From Bradyrhizobium icense (GTDB taxonomy: Bacteria; Pseudomonadota; Alphaproteobacteria; Rhizobiales; Xanthobacteraceae), in NCBI RefSeq assembly GCF_001693385.1, contig NZ_CP016428.1, forward strand, positions 1,488,001 to 1,552,000: a stretch of 64,000 bases of DNA, in the 5' to 3' direction. The stretch's first letter is position 1, and every line of letters begins with the position of its first letter. Positions 40,786 through 49,511 of this stretch are shown piece after piece. The position numbers and the translations under genes are program-made. Below the pieces are notes generated by a model, which worked only from the letters and a program-made list of their open reading frames with translations, searched no databases and was not told where the DNA came from.

Positions 40786-41673
40786 TCATGGCCACTTTAC
40801 CTCCGGCGGCATCGACGAGAGGATAGAATCCACATTGCCGCCGGTCTTTAGCCCGAAGATGGTGCCGCGGTCGTACAACAGGTTGAACTCGACGTAGCGC
40901 CCCCGCCGGATCAACTGCTCCTCGCGCTCGGCGGCATTCCAGGGCAGGGCGAAATTGCGGCGGACCAGCTCAGGATAGATTTTCAGGAAGGCGCGGCCGA
41001 CTTCCTGGGTAAAGGCGAGGTCGGCGTCCCAGTCACCTGAATCGTGCCAATCGTAGAAGATGCCACCGATGCCGCGCGCTTCCTTGCGGTGTGGCAGATA
41101 GAAATATTCGTCGCACCATTTTTTGTACTTGTCGTAGTCGGCAACGCTGTTCGATCCACCGCAGGCCTCCTTCATCGCCTGATGGAAGGCGAGTGTGTCG
41201 GGATCATCCTGGGTGCGCCGGCGATCGAGCACCGGCGTCAGATCCGCACCGCCGCCGAACCACGCCTTGGTGGTGACCACGAAGCGCGTGTTCATGTGCA
41301 CCGCCGGCACATGCGGATTGCGCATGTGCGCGATCAGCGAAATGCCCGACGCCCAGAATCTGGGATCGTCGGCTGCGCCCGGAATTTGTGCGCGGAACTC
41401 GGGGGCGAACTCGCCTTGCACGGTCGAACAGTGCACGCCGACCTTCTCGAACAGCCGCCCGCGCATCATCGACATTAAGCCGCCGCCGCCGGGCTTGCCG
41501 GTGTGGTCGGTGCGGTCCCAGTGCGTGCGCACGAAGCGACCGGCCTCGCCGGGATAGAGGGCAGGCGGCGCGTCGTCTTCGAGCCGCTCGAAGGCCGCGC
41601 AGATGTCGTTGCGCAATGCTTCGAACCAGGCTCTCGCGCGCGCCTTGCGATCCTCGATGATGGACATGTCCAT
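40786..41673 (-). CDS. hemF: Oxygen-dependent coproporphyrinogen III oxidase
   Basis: 295 aa from ATG 41673 ([20 protein letters not shown]); the frame runs 34 codons further up but those codons are repeat-derived. Converts coproporphyrinogen III to protoporphyrinogen IX with O2 in heme synthesis. Recognised by [31 protein letters not shown], the conserved [20 protein letters not shown] and [20 protein letters not shown]. Cytoplasmic, normal length. Last of the minus-strand run trmL-queE-queD-hemF, but a repeat sits between it and queD, so it may have its own promoter. Confidence 0.96.
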   Translation of the reverse strand: MDMSIIEDRKARARAWFEALRNDICAAFERLEDDAPPALYPGEAGRFVRTHWDRTDHTGKPGGGGLMSMMRGRLFEKVGVHCSTVQGEFAPEFRAQIPGAADDPRFWASGISLIAHMRNPHVPAVHMNTRFVVTTKAWFGGGADLTPVLDRRRTQDDPDTLAFHQAMKEACGGSNSVADYDKYKKWCDEYFYLPHRKEARGIGGIFYDWHDSGDWDADLAFTQEVGRAFLKIYPELVRRNFALPWNAAEREEQLIRRGRYVEFNLLYDRGTIFGLKTGGNVDSILSSMPPEVKWP

Positions 41674-41692
41674 GTGGTCGATCCGTATCCTT

Positions 41693-41755
41693 CCGTCATT
41701 GCGAGCGAAGCGAAGCAATCCATTGTGCCACGAGAAAAGAATGGATTGCTTCCGC
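41693..41755. repeat. Dispersed palindromic repeat, CCGTCATTGCGAGCG family (copy 2)
   Basis: Left arm CCGTCATTGCGAGCG...AGCAATCCATT (41693-41724) identical over 30 nt to the repeat at 10237; right arm AATGGATTGCTTC (from 41740) is shorter and then diverges. It fills the gap between queD and hemF and extends the hemF frame artificially upstream. Confidence 0.8.
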
Positions 41756-41784
41756 CTTCGAGCTACGGCGGACAAGCCGTCGCT

Positions 41785-42177
41785 TCAGTCCTCGTGATGG
41801 CAGTTATCCATTAATTTTTGCGGCCCGAAATACGTGCAACTTTCGTTGCAACTGTCGCGGTGAACGCTGACGCGGGTGATTTGGCCTGCGTGCTGGATCC
41901 GCTCGAAGATGTAGCGCGAAATGTTTTCCAGCGTCGGCGTCCCGAGCGCCTCGACGTTGTTGAGGAGCTTGTGATCGAGTGCTTTCCGGACCTCTTCCAT
42001 GCTGCGCTCGAGCAGGCCGAGATCCATCACCATGCCGGTTTCCGGGTCGGGCGTGCCGCGCACGCTCACTTCGGCGCGAAACGAATGGCCGTGAATTTCC
42101 TCGCTGGCTGCGCCGAAGGTCGTTCCCTTCAGGGAATGCGCAGCTTCAAAGCGAAACGATTTCGTCAGTTCCCACAT
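41785..42177 (-). CDS. queD: 6-carboxytetrahydropterin synthase QueD
   Basis: 130 aa, PTPS/QueD fold. The zinc-binding and catalytic signature is visible: His in FEAAHSL near residue 13, HGHSF-type IHGHSFRAEVSV near 29-32, the catalytic Cys region within the FGAASEE..., and Glu/Asp-rich VMDLGLLERSMEEV. It makes 6-carboxy-5,6,7,8-tetrahydropterin from dihydroneopterin triphosphate, early in queuosine synthesis. The final HRDSCNESCTYFGPQK is normal for the family. Sixteen nt after queE, same operon. Confidence 0.93.
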   Translation of the reverse strand: MWELTKSFRFEAAHSLKGTTFGAASEEIHGHSFRAEVSVRGTPDPETGMVMDLGLLERSMEEVRKALDHKLLNNVEALGTPTLENISRYIFERIQHAGQITRVSVHRDSCNESCTYFGPQKLMDNCHHED

Positions 42178-42193
42178 CTTGAAAACCTAAATC

Positions 42194-42829
42194 CTATCTG
42201 ATGCCGAGTGTCTTGTGCGTCTGCAGGCTGAGCCGCCATTGCGGATGGCGCAGGCAGTAATCGACCGCACGCGCGGTGTTTTCGAGCACGTCGGGCCCAT
42301 CCATCGGCTGCAGCGAAAAGCGCTCGAAATCGAGCCCCGCAAAATCTTCCGGCGCCGCGCCCGCCTGCGGATAGACCAGCTTCAACTCGTGGCCGCGGCG
42401 CACCACGAGCTCGGCGCCGGCTTTCGGACTGACGCAGACCCAGTCCATCCCCTCGGGCGGTTCGATCGTGCCGTTGGTCTCGATGCCGATGGCGAAGCCG
42501 CGCGCATGCAGCGCATCGATGAAAGGGGGATCGACCTGCAGCAGGGGCTCGCCGCCGGTCAGGACCACGTAGCGGTTGGTATTCTCGCCGGTCCATTGCC
42601 CGGCGATGGTGTCGGCGAGATCGTCTGCCGTGGCATAGCGGCCGCCGAGCGTGCCGTCGGTGCCGACAAAGTCGGTATCGCAGAACTGGCAGGTGGCGCT
42701 CACGCGGTCCTGTTCGCGGCCGCTCCAGAGGTTGCAGCCGGAAAAACGGCAAAACACTGCCGCGCGGCCGGCATGCGCGCCTTCGCCCTGCAACGTCAGA
42801 AATATCTCTTTGACGGCGTAGCTCACCAT
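42194..42829 (-). CDS. queE: 7-carboxy-7-deazaguanine synthase QueE
   Basis: 211 aa radical-SAM enzyme that converts 6-carboxytetrahydropterin to 7-carboxy-7-deazaguanine. The N-terminus YAVKEIFLTLQGEGAHAGRA is the QueE start; the cluster-binding Cys are in FCRFSGCNLWSG and CQFCDTDFVG (a C-x-n-C-x2-C spread with a long insert as in proteobacterial QueE). GGEPLLQVD and GIETNGTIEPPEG follow. It overlaps trmL by 7 nt at its start. With QueD it supplies the queuosine precursor. Confidence 0.94.
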   Translation of the reverse strand: MVSYAVKEIFLTLQGEGAHAGRAAVFCRFSGCNLWSGREQDRVSATCQFCDTDFVGTDGTLGGRYATADDLADTIAGQWTGENTNRYVVLTGGEPLLQVDPPFIDALHARGFAIGIETNGTIEPPEGMDWVCVSPKAGAELVVRRGHELKLVYPQAGAAPEDFAGLDFERFSLQPMDGPDVLENTARAVDYCLRHPQWRLSLQTHKTLGIR

Positions 42830-43308
42830 CTCTCCTTGGACCGCAGCCCTTCCGGAAGCGCGGAACCGGTCTGGCGCAGCGCCTCGCCCAATGCCATGGC
42901 GGCCGCCATCGCCACATTGAGCGAGCGCAAGCCCGGCCTGATCGGGATCATCAGCCGCGCATCTGCGGCAGACGCGACCTCATCCGTAACCCCTGCAGAT
43001 TCACGCCCGAATAACAGGACATCGTCCTTCTCGTAGCGGAAATCCAGATAAGAACCGGCCGCCTTGGTCGTAAACAACACCAGCCGGAAACCCGCTTCGT
43101 TACGCCATTGCTCGAATTTTGACCATGAGTCATGGCGCGTAAGGGCCACATGATCGAGATAGTCCATTCCCGCCCGACGGAAATGCCGGTCCGAGATCGG
43201 AAACCCCGCCGGCTCGATAATGTGGGCCGCCACGTCCAGGCACGCACACAGACGCAGAATCGTCCCCGTGTTCTGGGGAATATCAGGCTGGAAAAGCGCT
43301 ATGTGCAT
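42823..43308 (-). CDS. trmL: tRNA (cytidine(34)-2'-O)-methyltransferase TrmL
   Basis: 161 aa from ATG 43308 (MHIALFQPDIPQNTGTILRL), the universal TrmL N-terminus; the longer frame upstream is non-homologous. SPOUT-fold methyltransferase with SAM-binding knot motifs DVLLFGRESAGVTDEV near residue 97, IPIRPGLRSLNVAMAAAMAL near 124. It methylates the wobble base of tRNA-Leu isoacceptors. Co-operonic with queE/queD, so this locus groups three wobble-position modification genes. Divergent from the cytochrome bc1 operon. Confidence 0.94.
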   Translation of the reverse strand: MHIALFQPDIPQNTGTILRLCACLDVAAHIIEPAGFPISDRHFRRAGMDYLDHVALTRHDSWSKFEQWRNEAGFRLVLFTTKAAGSYLDFRYEKDDVLLFGRESAGVTDEVASAADARLMIPIRPGLRSLNVAMAAAMALGEALRQTGSALPEGLRSKERW

Positions 43309-43586
43309 AGAGTCGGGCTTCGGAAGCGCGGATGAAATGATTGAATAATCACGATCGGGCGCAGATTTAGTGCATTGCACGCTTGCGAGCCGATAGCGGG
43401 CTTGCGCTCTCACGGCAAGGGTGCCAATAGAACGATTCTGGACTGCTTGTTCCGCCGGAATGGGGGAGGAAAAGCGGTTTTTCTGCCGCCGCGGGGGCCG
43501 CGGGCGCCGGCAGCCTCTTCCGGGGCGCGCTTTTGCGTGGGTCCGGGGCGGTTCCGCTGGCTGCAGATAAGAAAGGGCTTGAGATC

Positions 43587-44117
43587 GTGACGACAGCGTC
43601 TTCGGCGGACCATCCGACACGCCGTGATTTCCTTTATGTTGCAACGGGAGCCGTCGCCGCCGTGGGCGCGGCCGCCACGGTGGTGCCGTTGGTTTCCCAG
43701 ATGAATCCGGATGCCTCCACGGTCGCGGCCGGTGCGCCGATCGAGGTCGACCTGACCCCGATTGCCGAAGGACAGGACATCAAGGTGTTCTGGCGCGGCA
43801 AGCCGATCTACATCAGCCACCGGACCAAGAAGCAGATCGAAGACGCCCGCGCGGTGTCGGTATCGAGCCTGCCCGATCCGCAGAGCGATGAGCAGCGGGT
43901 CAAGCCGGGCCATGACCAGTGGCTGGTCGTGGTCGGCATCTGCACCCACCTCGGCTGTATCCCGATCGCCCATGAGGGCCAGTACGACGGCTTCTTCTGT
44001 CCCTGCCACGGGTCGGTGTACGACACGTCGGGCCGCATCCGTCAGGGACCCGCGCCGACCAACCTGGACGTGCCGCCCTACACCTTCGTTTCCGATACCA
44101 AAATCCAGATCGGCTAA
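43587..44117 (+). CDS. petA: Ubiquinol-cytochrome c reductase Rieske iron-sulfur subunit
   Basis: 176 aa from GTG 43587 ([16 protein letters not shown]), the usual size of the rhizobial protein (fbcF). [20 protein letters not shown] is a twin-arginine-type signal anchor kept as the membrane helix. The 2Fe-2S ligands are CTHLGC (residues 119-124) and CPCHGS (138-143), with the [10 protein letters not shown] loop between. It carries electrons from ubiquinol to cytochrome c1 in the bc1 complex. The longer frame (ATG 43533) lacks family homology. First gene of petA-fbcH. Confidence 0.95.
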   Translation: MTTASSADHPTRRDFLYVATGAVAAVGAAATVVPLVSQMNPDASTVAAGAPIEVDLTPIAEGQDIKVFWRGKPIYISHRTKKQIEDARAVSVSSLPDPQSDEQRVKPGHDQWLVVVGICTHLGCIPIAHEGQYDGFFCPCHGSVYDTSGRIRQGPAPTNLDVPPYTFVSDTKIQIG

Positions 44118-44184
44118 GGGCTCGGACGCCAGTCCGAGTCCCCCTTAAGCCGTCGCGTCGTTTTACTTCCTCAGGATCGCATCA

Positions 44185-46257
44185 ATGAGCGGACCATCCG
44201 ATTTCCAGCCGACCAATCCCGCCTTGAAGTGGATCGAACGGCGCCTCCCGATCATGGGACTCATGCACTCCTCGTTCGTGGCGTATCCGACGCCGCGTAA
44301 CCTGAACTACTGGTGGACCTTCGGCGCCATCCTTTCGCTGATGCTGGGCGTGCAGATCCTGACCGGCGTGATCCTGGCGATGCACTACACGCCGCATGCC
44401 GATCTCGCCTTCAAATCGGTCGAACTCATCGTCCGCGACGTCAATTACGGCTGGCTGCTGCGAAACATCCACGCCTCCGGCGCCTCGATGTTCTTCTTCG
44501 CGGTCTACATCCACATGTTCCGCGGCCTCTATTACGGGTCGTACAAGGAGCCGCGTGAAGTGCTCTGGATCCTCGGCGTCATCATCTATCTCCTGATGAT
44601 GGCAACCGGCTTCATGGGCTATGTGCTGCCGTGGGGCCAGATGAGCTTCTGGGGCGCCACCGTCATCACCAACCTGTTCTCGGCCGTGCCATATTTCGGC
44701 GAGAGCATCGTGACGCTGCTGTGGGGCGGCTATGCCGTCGGCAATCCGACGCTGAACCGGTTCTTCTCGCTGCACTACCTGCTGCCGTTCGTGATCGCGG
44801 GCGTCGTCGTGCTGCACATCTGGGCGCTGCATGTGGCGGGCCAGAACAATCCGGCCGGCGTCGAGCCGAAGACCGAAAAGGACACGGTGCCGTTCACGCC
44901 TTACGCAACCATGAAGGACATGTTCGGCGTCTCCTGCTTCCTGCTGTTCTACGCCTGGTTCATCTTCTACATGCCGAACTATCTCGGCGACGCCGAGAAC
45001 TACATCCCGGCCAATCCCGCGGTAACGCCCGCGCACATCGTGCCGGAATGGTATTACCTGCCGTTCTACGCCATCCTCCGCTCGATCCCGAACAAGCTTG
45101 CCGGCGTCGTGGCGATGTTCGGTGCGATCATCGTGCTGGTGTTCCTGCCCTGGCTCGACAGCGCCAAGACGCGGTCGTCGAAATATCGTCCGCTGGCCAA
45201 GCAGTTCTTCTGGATGTTCGTTGTCGTCTGCATCGGCCTTGGCTATCTCGGCGCCCAGCCGCCGGAGGGCATCTATGTCATCGTCGGCCGCATCCTGACC
45301 ATCCTCTACTTCGCCTATTTCCTGATCCTGCTGCCGTTGCTGTCGCGGATCGAGAAGCCCCGTCCGGTGCCGAACTCGATCGCGGACGACGTGCTGGCCA
45401 AGTCGGGCGGCAAGGCTGCGCCGATGGTCTCGACTGTGATCGCGCTGATGGTGGCCGGGGGTCTGCTTCTGGGCGGCGCCGAGAGCGCCCGGGCCGCCGA
45501 AGGCAGCGCCAAGCCGCCGGCGCAGAAGTGGTCGTTTTCCGGCCCGTTCGGCAAGTTCGACCGCGGCGCCATGCAGCGCGGTCTGAAGGTCTACAAGGAG
45601 GTCTGCGCCTCCTGCCATGGCCTGTCGTTTGTCGCCTTCCGCAATCTCGCCGAAACCGGCGGTCCCGGTTACTCGGTGGCGCAGGCCGCAGCCTTCGCCT
45701 CCGAGTACAAGGTCAAGGACGGCCCGAACGACCAGGGTGAGATGTTCGAGCGGCCGGGCCGGCCCGCCGATTATTTCCCGTCGCCGTTCCCCAACGAGCA
45801 GGCGGCACGTGTGGCCAATGGCGGCGCATTTCCCCCGGACCTGTCGCTGATCACCAAGGCGCGCAGCTACGGCCGCGGCTTCCCGATGTTCCTGATCGAC
45901 TTCTTCACCCAGTATCAGGAGCAGGGACCGGACTACGTCATGGCGCTGTTGCAGGGCTATGAAGACAAGCCGCCGGCTGGCTTCAATCTGCCGGAAGGTT
46001 CCTACTACAACACCTACTTCCCCGGCCACGCCATCAAGATGCCGAAGCCGTTGAACGACGGTCAGGTCACCTACGACGACGGCTCGCCGGCGACGGTTGA
46101 GCAATACTCCAAGGACGTCACCACGTTCCTGATGTGGGCTGCGGAGCCGCACATGGAGGCGCGCAAGCAGCTCGGCCTGCAGGTGTTCGTGTTCCTGATC
46201 CTGCTCACCGTGCTCCTGTACTTCACCAAGAAGAAGGTCTGGGCCAACGCCCACTGA
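44185..46257 (+). CDS. fbcH: Fused cytochrome b / cytochrome c1 of the bc1 complex
   Basis: 690 aa polyprotein. Residues 1-~405 are cytochrome b with eight helices: bis-His heme motifs in [12 protein letters not shown] and [18 protein letters not shown], and the Qo-site PEWY near residue 287. Residues ~405-435 ([20 protein letters not shown]) act as an internal signal sequence for cytochrome c1, whose heme site CASCH is at 474-478, with PDLSLI and an axial Met in the C-terminal half and a final anchor helix ([18 protein letters not shown]). In Bradyrhizobium the product is cleaved after export into cyt b and c1. A strong terminator follows. Confidence 0.97.
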   Translation: MSGPSDFQPTNPALKWIERRLPIMGLMHSSFVAYPTPRNLNYWWTFGAILSLMLGVQILTGVILAMHYTPHADLAFKSVELIVRDVNYGWLLRNIHASGASMFFFAVYIHMFRGLYYGSYKEPREVLWILGVIIYLLMMATGFMGYVLPWGQMSFWGATVITNLFSAVPYFGESIVTLLWGGYAVGNPTLNRFFSLHYLLPFVIAGVVVLHIWALHVAGQNNPAGVEPKTEKDTVPFTPYATMKDMFGVSCFLLFYAWFIFYMPNYLGDAENYIPANPAVTPAHIVPEWYYLPFYAILRSIPNKLAGVVAMFGAIIVLVFLPWLDSAKTRSSKYRPLAKQFFWMFVVVCIGLGYLGAQPPEGIYVIVGRILTILYFAYFLILLPLLSRIEKPRPVPNSIADDVLAKSGGKAAPMVSTVIALMVAGGLLLGGAESARAAEGSAKPPAQKWSFSGPFGKFDRGAMQRGLKVYKEVCASCHGLSFVAFRNLAETGGPGYSVAQAAAFASEYKVKDGPNDQGEMFERPGRPADYFPSPFPNEQAARVANGGAFPPDLSLITKARSYGRGFPMFLIDFFTQYQEQGPDYVMALLQGYEDKPPAGFNLPEGSYYNTYFPGHAIKMPKPLNDGQVTYDDGSPATVEQYSKDVTTFLMWAAEPHMEARKQLGLQVFVFLILLTVLLYFTKKKVWANAH

Positions 46258-46283
46258 GCTTCATTGAAGCGTCATGAATTCGG

Positions 46284-46307
46284 AAAGGCCCCTTCGGGGG
46301 CTTTTTT
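46284..46307 (+). terminator. Rho-independent terminator of the petA-fbcH operon
   Basis: AAAGGCCCC (46284-46292), TTCG tetraloop, GGGGCTTT-type arm, then a T-run (46302-46307); nine pairs including one wobble. It lies 26 nt after the fbcH stop. Textbook shape. Confidence 0.9.
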
Positions 46308-46399
46308 GTTGAGCCCAGCAATGCGCCGGCGGGCGATTGCGTCCCGATCCCGCAGCGGCCAAAATGGCTGCAACCGATCGAGAGTCAGCGGAGGAACCC

Positions 46400-47074
46400 A
46401 TGGGCACCCACATCACCTTCAAGCGTCCGGACGGCAAGGAAACCGCCGGCTATCTCGCCAACGCCGCGCGCGGCAACGCTCCGGGCGTGGTGGTGGTGCA
46501 GGAGTGGTGGGGCCTGTCGGAGAACATCAAGGGCCTGTGCGACCGCTTTGCGGCGGCCGGCTTCGATGCGCTGGCGCCCGATCTCTACAAGGGCGTCGTG
46601 GTGCCGTATCACGATACGGACGCGGCCAACGCGCAGATGAACTCGCTGGATTTCATGGACGCCACCACGCAGACTGTGCGGGGCGCCGCGCAATATCTGG
46701 CGCGCAACGGCGCCAAGGTGGGTCTCACCGGCTTCTGCCTCGGCGGCGCCGTGACCATCATCGGCGCGACCAAGATTGCGGAGCTCACGGCGGGCGTCGT
46801 ATTCTACGGCATTCCGCCGGAGCAGGCCGCCAAACCTGCCGACGTGAAAATCCCGCTGCAGGCGCATTTCGCCAACAAGGACGACTGGTGCACGCCGGCC
46901 GCGGTCGACGCCTTCGAAAACGCGATGAAGGACGCCGGCAAGTCGCTCGAGCTGTTCCGCTACGATGCCGAACATGCCTTCGTAAACGAGCAGCGCGCGG
47001 CCGTGCATGATCGCCAGGCCGCCGAGCTCGCCTGGGGCCGGGCGACGGAGTTTTTCAGGAAGCATCTCGGCTAA
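46400..47074 (+). CDS. Dienelactone hydrolase family protein
   Basis: 224 aa alpha/beta hydrolase; ATG 46400 has GGAGG about 8 nt upstream. The DLH triad is visible: nucleophile Cys113 in GFCLGGA, Asp in ANKDDWCTP near residue 160, and His in YDAEHAFVN near residue 193. VVVVQEWWGLSENIKGLCDR is the family's N-terminal motif. True DLH hydrolyses dienelactone in chlorocatechol degradation, but no such pathway genes are adjacent, so a broader carboxymethylenebutenolidase-like esterase is likelier. Cytoplasmic. Confidence 0.93.
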   Translation: MGTHITFKRPDGKETAGYLANAARGNAPGVVVVQEWWGLSENIKGLCDRFAAAGFDALAPDLYKGVVVPYHDTDAANAQMNSLDFMDATTQTVRGAAQYLARNGAKVGLTGFCLGGAVTIIGATKIAELTAGVVFYGIPPEQAAKPADVKIPLQAHFANKDDWCTPAAVDAFENAMKDAGKSLELFRYDAEHAFVNEQRAAVHDRQAAELAWGRATEFFRKHLG

Positions 47075-47108
47075 GCTGAGCGCATTTCGGCGAAGGAGTT
47101 GGCTGCGC

Positions 47109-48011
47109 ATGAAAATCTTCTGCACGGGCGCATCGGGCTATATCGGCGGGTCGGTCGCGGCGCATCTCATTGTCGCCGGACATCAGGTGACCGGATTGGT
47201 TCGCTCGCCTGAAAAAGCCGAAGCGGTTCGCGCGCGAGGCGTCCAGCCCTTGCTGGGAACGCTCGACGACAGGGAAATCCTGGCGCAGGCGGCGCAGGCC
47301 GCCGACGTCGTCGTCAATGCGGCGAGCGCCGACCACCGAGGCGCGGTCGAGAGCCTGCTCGGCGCGCTCGCCGGAAGCGGCAAGCCGTTCATCCACACAT
47401 CGGGATCGAGCATTGTCGGCACGCGGGCCAAGGGCCAGCGGTCGGATGCGATCTTCGACGAAGACACGCCCGTCACGCCGTCGCCCGCGCGGATGGCGCG
47501 AGTCGCGCTGAACGAGTTCATTCTGTCCCATCGCGATAAGGGATGTCGGCCGGTCATCATCTGTCCGAGCCTGATCTACGGCAGAGGCCTTGGCGCAGGA
47601 CCTGACAGCGTGCAGGTGCCGTTGCTGATCAATCTCGCAAAAAAACGCGGCAACGCGGCGCATGCCGGCCCCGGCGAGAACATCTGGTCCAACGTGCATA
47701 TCGACGATCTCGTGACGCTCTACGCGCTTGCCATCGAGAAAGCGCCGGCCGGTAGCTTTTATTTCGCCGAGAATGGCGAGAGCTCGATGCGCGAAGCGTG
47801 CGAAGCCATCAACCGCATGTTGGGTTTTGCGGGACCGCCAACGGCGATGTCGATGCAGGAGGCCGCCGCTGAATGGGGCGAGGGCACGGCCGAGGATACG
47901 ATGGCGTCGAACAGCCGCGTGCGGGCCAAGCGCGCGCGGGACGAACTCGGCTGGCAGCCGCGGGCACGCAGTCTGATCGACGAGATCGAGCACGGGTGCT
48001 ATCGGGAGTAG
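47109..48011 (+). CDS. NAD-dependent epimerase/dehydratase (extended SDR)
   Basis: 300 aa from ATG 47109; a longer open frame upstream covers the preceding gene. Rossmann GASGYIGG (GxxGxxG) at residues 7-14. The usual SDR Tyr-x3-Lys is absent at the expected position (MARVALNEFILSHRDKGCRP has no Tyr), which fits atypical NAD-binding epimerase-like or NAD(P)H-dependent reductases. SLIYGRGLG and WSNVHIDDLVTLYALAIE match extended SDRs. 35 nt downstream of the hydrolase. Substrate unknown. Confidence 0.87.
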   Translation: MKIFCTGASGYIGGSVAAHLIVAGHQVTGLVRSPEKAEAVRARGVQPLLGTLDDREILAQAAQAADVVVNAASADHRGAVESLLGALAGSGKPFIHTSGSSIVGTRAKGQRSDAIFDEDTPVTPSPARMARVALNEFILSHRDKGCRPVIICPSLIYGRGLGAGPDSVQVPLLINLAKKRGNAAHAGPGENIWSNVHIDDLVTLYALAIEKAPAGSFYFAENGESSMREACEAINRMLGFAGPPTAMSMQEAAAEWGEGTAEDTMASNSRVRAKRARDELGWQPRARSLIDEIEHGCYRE

Positions 48012-48049
48012 GCGAGCGGAGCATAGCAGGCGGGACCGCTCCCGATGCT

Positions 48050-48180
48050 GTCGTCCCTGCGAACGCAGGGACCCATACGCCGCGGCCTATCGTTCTGGAA
48101 AATGCTGTTCGACGACTTCGCGCAACAATGACTCCCTGTGGTTATGGGTTCCTGCTTTTCGCAGGAGCGACGTCAGTTAT
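48050..48180. repeat. Dispersed repeat, GGGTCCCTGCG family (copy 2)
   Basis: Positions 48050-48087 are the reverse complement of 13419-13466 minus its 10-nt insertion. The following part to about 48180 (ATGACTCCCTGTGGTTATGG, GGGTTCCTGCTTTTCGCAGG) has a second imperfect hairpin. Non-coding, between the epimerase and dioxygenase genes. Confidence 0.7.
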
Positions 48181-48190
48181 GAGGCGCTGC

Positions 48191-49186
48191 CTATCCCTGC
48201 CTCACCCCATCCCACCACGCGCACGTCCCCGACATCAGCTTGTAATTGCCCTCCATCACCTGCACCGGCGCGCGCAGGCCAGAGGCTGCGGCGCGCAGGC
48301 GCATCTCGCGCGCGACTGCGCGGTCTTCGGGCGGCAGCCAGATGCGTTCGTGGCCCCATAGGCTCGGGCCGTCATGCATCTCGACCGGCTGCCATGTCGC
48401 GGGATCGATTTCGCGGCCGCCCCAGCCGCATTCGATCATGAAGGACGATGGCGTCCTGGCGTAGAACGAGGTCATGAAATCGTTGGTGTGGCGGCCGAGC
48501 GTGACGCTGACGCGGCCTTCCGTCTGCGCGATGTCGTAGCACTGGCCGACGTCGTCGAGCGAGAACAATTCCACCATCAGATGGTGCATGCCGTGCCTGC
48601 CGGTCTCGATCAACGCGAGGCTGTGATGCCGCGCATTGACGTGGAAGAAATAGGCGCGGAACGGTTTTGAGATGTAGTCGGAGAGGCCGAAGCCGAGCAC
48701 GTCGACGTAGAACGCCATGACAGGTTCGATATTCTCGACCGTCAGCACGGCGTGCCCGAGCCCGAGCGGGCCGGTGCGGAAGCCCGAGATCGACCGCCCT
48801 GGCACGAACGGCGTGTCGTCGATCTCGGCGCCATAAAACGCCTCCAGCCGGTTGCCGGCAGGATCGTGGAACGAAATCAGGCCGCGCACGCGCCGCGCGT
48901 CGGCCAGCGTCTGCGGTTCAGCCACGACATGCACGCCGGCCGCTTCCAGCCGCGCCGCCAGCGCATCCAGCGCCGTGCTGTCGGCGACCTCCCAGCCAAA
49001 GAAGCGCGCCCCTTCGCCTATCGCGCGGTCGATGACGATGCGCTGCTTGCGGTCGTCCATCCGGAAGGCCAGCAGCGAGTTGCCGCGCTCGACCGCCTGC
49101 AGCCCGACGAGGCCGGTCCCGAACTGCCGCCAGTCATCGAGGTTATCGGATCCGAAGCCTGCATATCCCAGACCCAGCAGTGCCAT
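48191..49186 (-). CDS. Extradiol dioxygenase (type I, BphC-like, two VOC domains)
   Basis: 331 aa from ATG 49186 (GGAGGCAAGG upstream). Two vicinal-oxygen-chelate halves: an N-terminal non-catalytic domain (MALLGLGYAGFGSDNLDDWR) and a C-terminal domain with the Fe(II) ligands: His in GLGHAVLTVENIEPV near 149, His in ARHHSLALIE near 194-210, Glu in FMIECGWGGREIDP near 258. It resembles 2,3-dihydroxybiphenyl 1,2-dioxygenase/HsaC and would open a catecholic ring. No other aromatic-degradation genes are next to it, so substrate and pathway are unknown. Divergent from the trp leader. Confidence 0.92.
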   Translation of the reverse strand: MALLGLGYAGFGSDNLDDWRQFGTGLVGLQAVERGNSLLAFRMDDRKQRIVIDRAIGEGARFFGWEVADSTALDALAARLEAAGVHVVAEPQTLADARRVRGLISFHDPAGNRLEAFYGAEIDDTPFVPGRSISGFRTGPLGLGHAVLTVENIEPVMAFYVDVLGFGLSDYISKPFRAYFFHVNARHHSLALIETGRHGMHHLMVELFSLDDVGQCYDIAQTEGRVSVTLGRHTNDFMTSFYARTPSSFMIECGWGGREIDPATWQPVEMHDGPSLWGHERIWLPPEDRAVAREMRLRAAASGLRAPVQVMEGNYKLMSGTCAWWDGVRQG

Positions 49187-49313
49187 CCTTGCCTCCATGG
49201 TTTGCAATCTTTGCGCGTTGAAAGCGCCGCTGCTTGCTCAAATCCTACGCAGATTTGGCACCGCCCGACACCCAAAGTTGGCTTCGGGCGGGCGTCCCGG
49301 CCCATCCCCTCCC

Positions 49314-49342
49314 TTGACATCGCCTCCGCCGGATGGTGATTA
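49314..49342 (+). promoter_or_regulatory. Sigma70-type promoter for trpL/trpE(G)
   Basis: TTGACA (49314-49319), 17-nt spacer, TGATTA (49337-49342). Transcription would begin about 7 nt further, at or next to A49350 of the leader ATG, as in the leaderless trpL of Sinorhizobium. The -35 is perfect, the -10 weak. Confidence 0.65.
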
Positions 49343-49349
49343 GGTTCCC

Positions 49350-49397
49350 ATGAGCACCGTTGTTACCCCCTCCCGTCTCTGGTGGCGCACCTCCTAA
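49350..49397 (+). CDS. trpL: trp leader peptide TrpL
   Basis: 15-codon frame MSTVVTPSRLWWRTS with two consecutive Trp codons near the end, upstream of trpE(G) and ending TAA at 49397. It is too close to the predicted transcription start to have a ribosome site, so it is probably leaderless. Rhizobial TrpL peptides carry two or three tandem Trp codons; stalling of the ribosome there, when charged tRNA-Trp is scarce, favours read-through. The liberated leader transcript (rnTrpL) and peptide also act in trans in Sinorhizobium. Confidence 0.85.
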   Translation: MSTVVTPSRLWWRTS

Positions 49398-49455
49398 GAG
49401 GTGGCCGGTGCGATTTCATTTTTTCAATCGTCGAAGGTCGCCATCGCAGTGCGAC
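49386..49455 (+). promoter_or_regulatory. trp attenuator stem-loops
   Basis: Two mutually exclusive pairings overlap the end of trpL: CACCTC (49388-49393) with GAGGTG (49398-49403), and CGCACC (49386-49391) with GGTGCG (49407-49412). The second is followed 6 nt later by a T-run (49419-49424), terminator-like. A further stem GTCGC (49437-49441)/GCGAC (49451-49455) lies downstream. The pairings were found by eye; the exact anti-terminator is not resolved. Confidence 0.6.
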
Positions 49456-49511
49456 GGTCCCTTCGTTTGTCCTGTGTGGCGCGCCCTCCCGAAGTTTCGT
49501 AAGAGGATCAC

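Noticed and set aside
44182..46254. 690-codon open frame antisense to fbcH
   Set aside because: A codon-phase shadow of a GC-rich real gene; its translation is Arg/His/Gln-rich without domains, and fbcH is unmistakable on the other strand.
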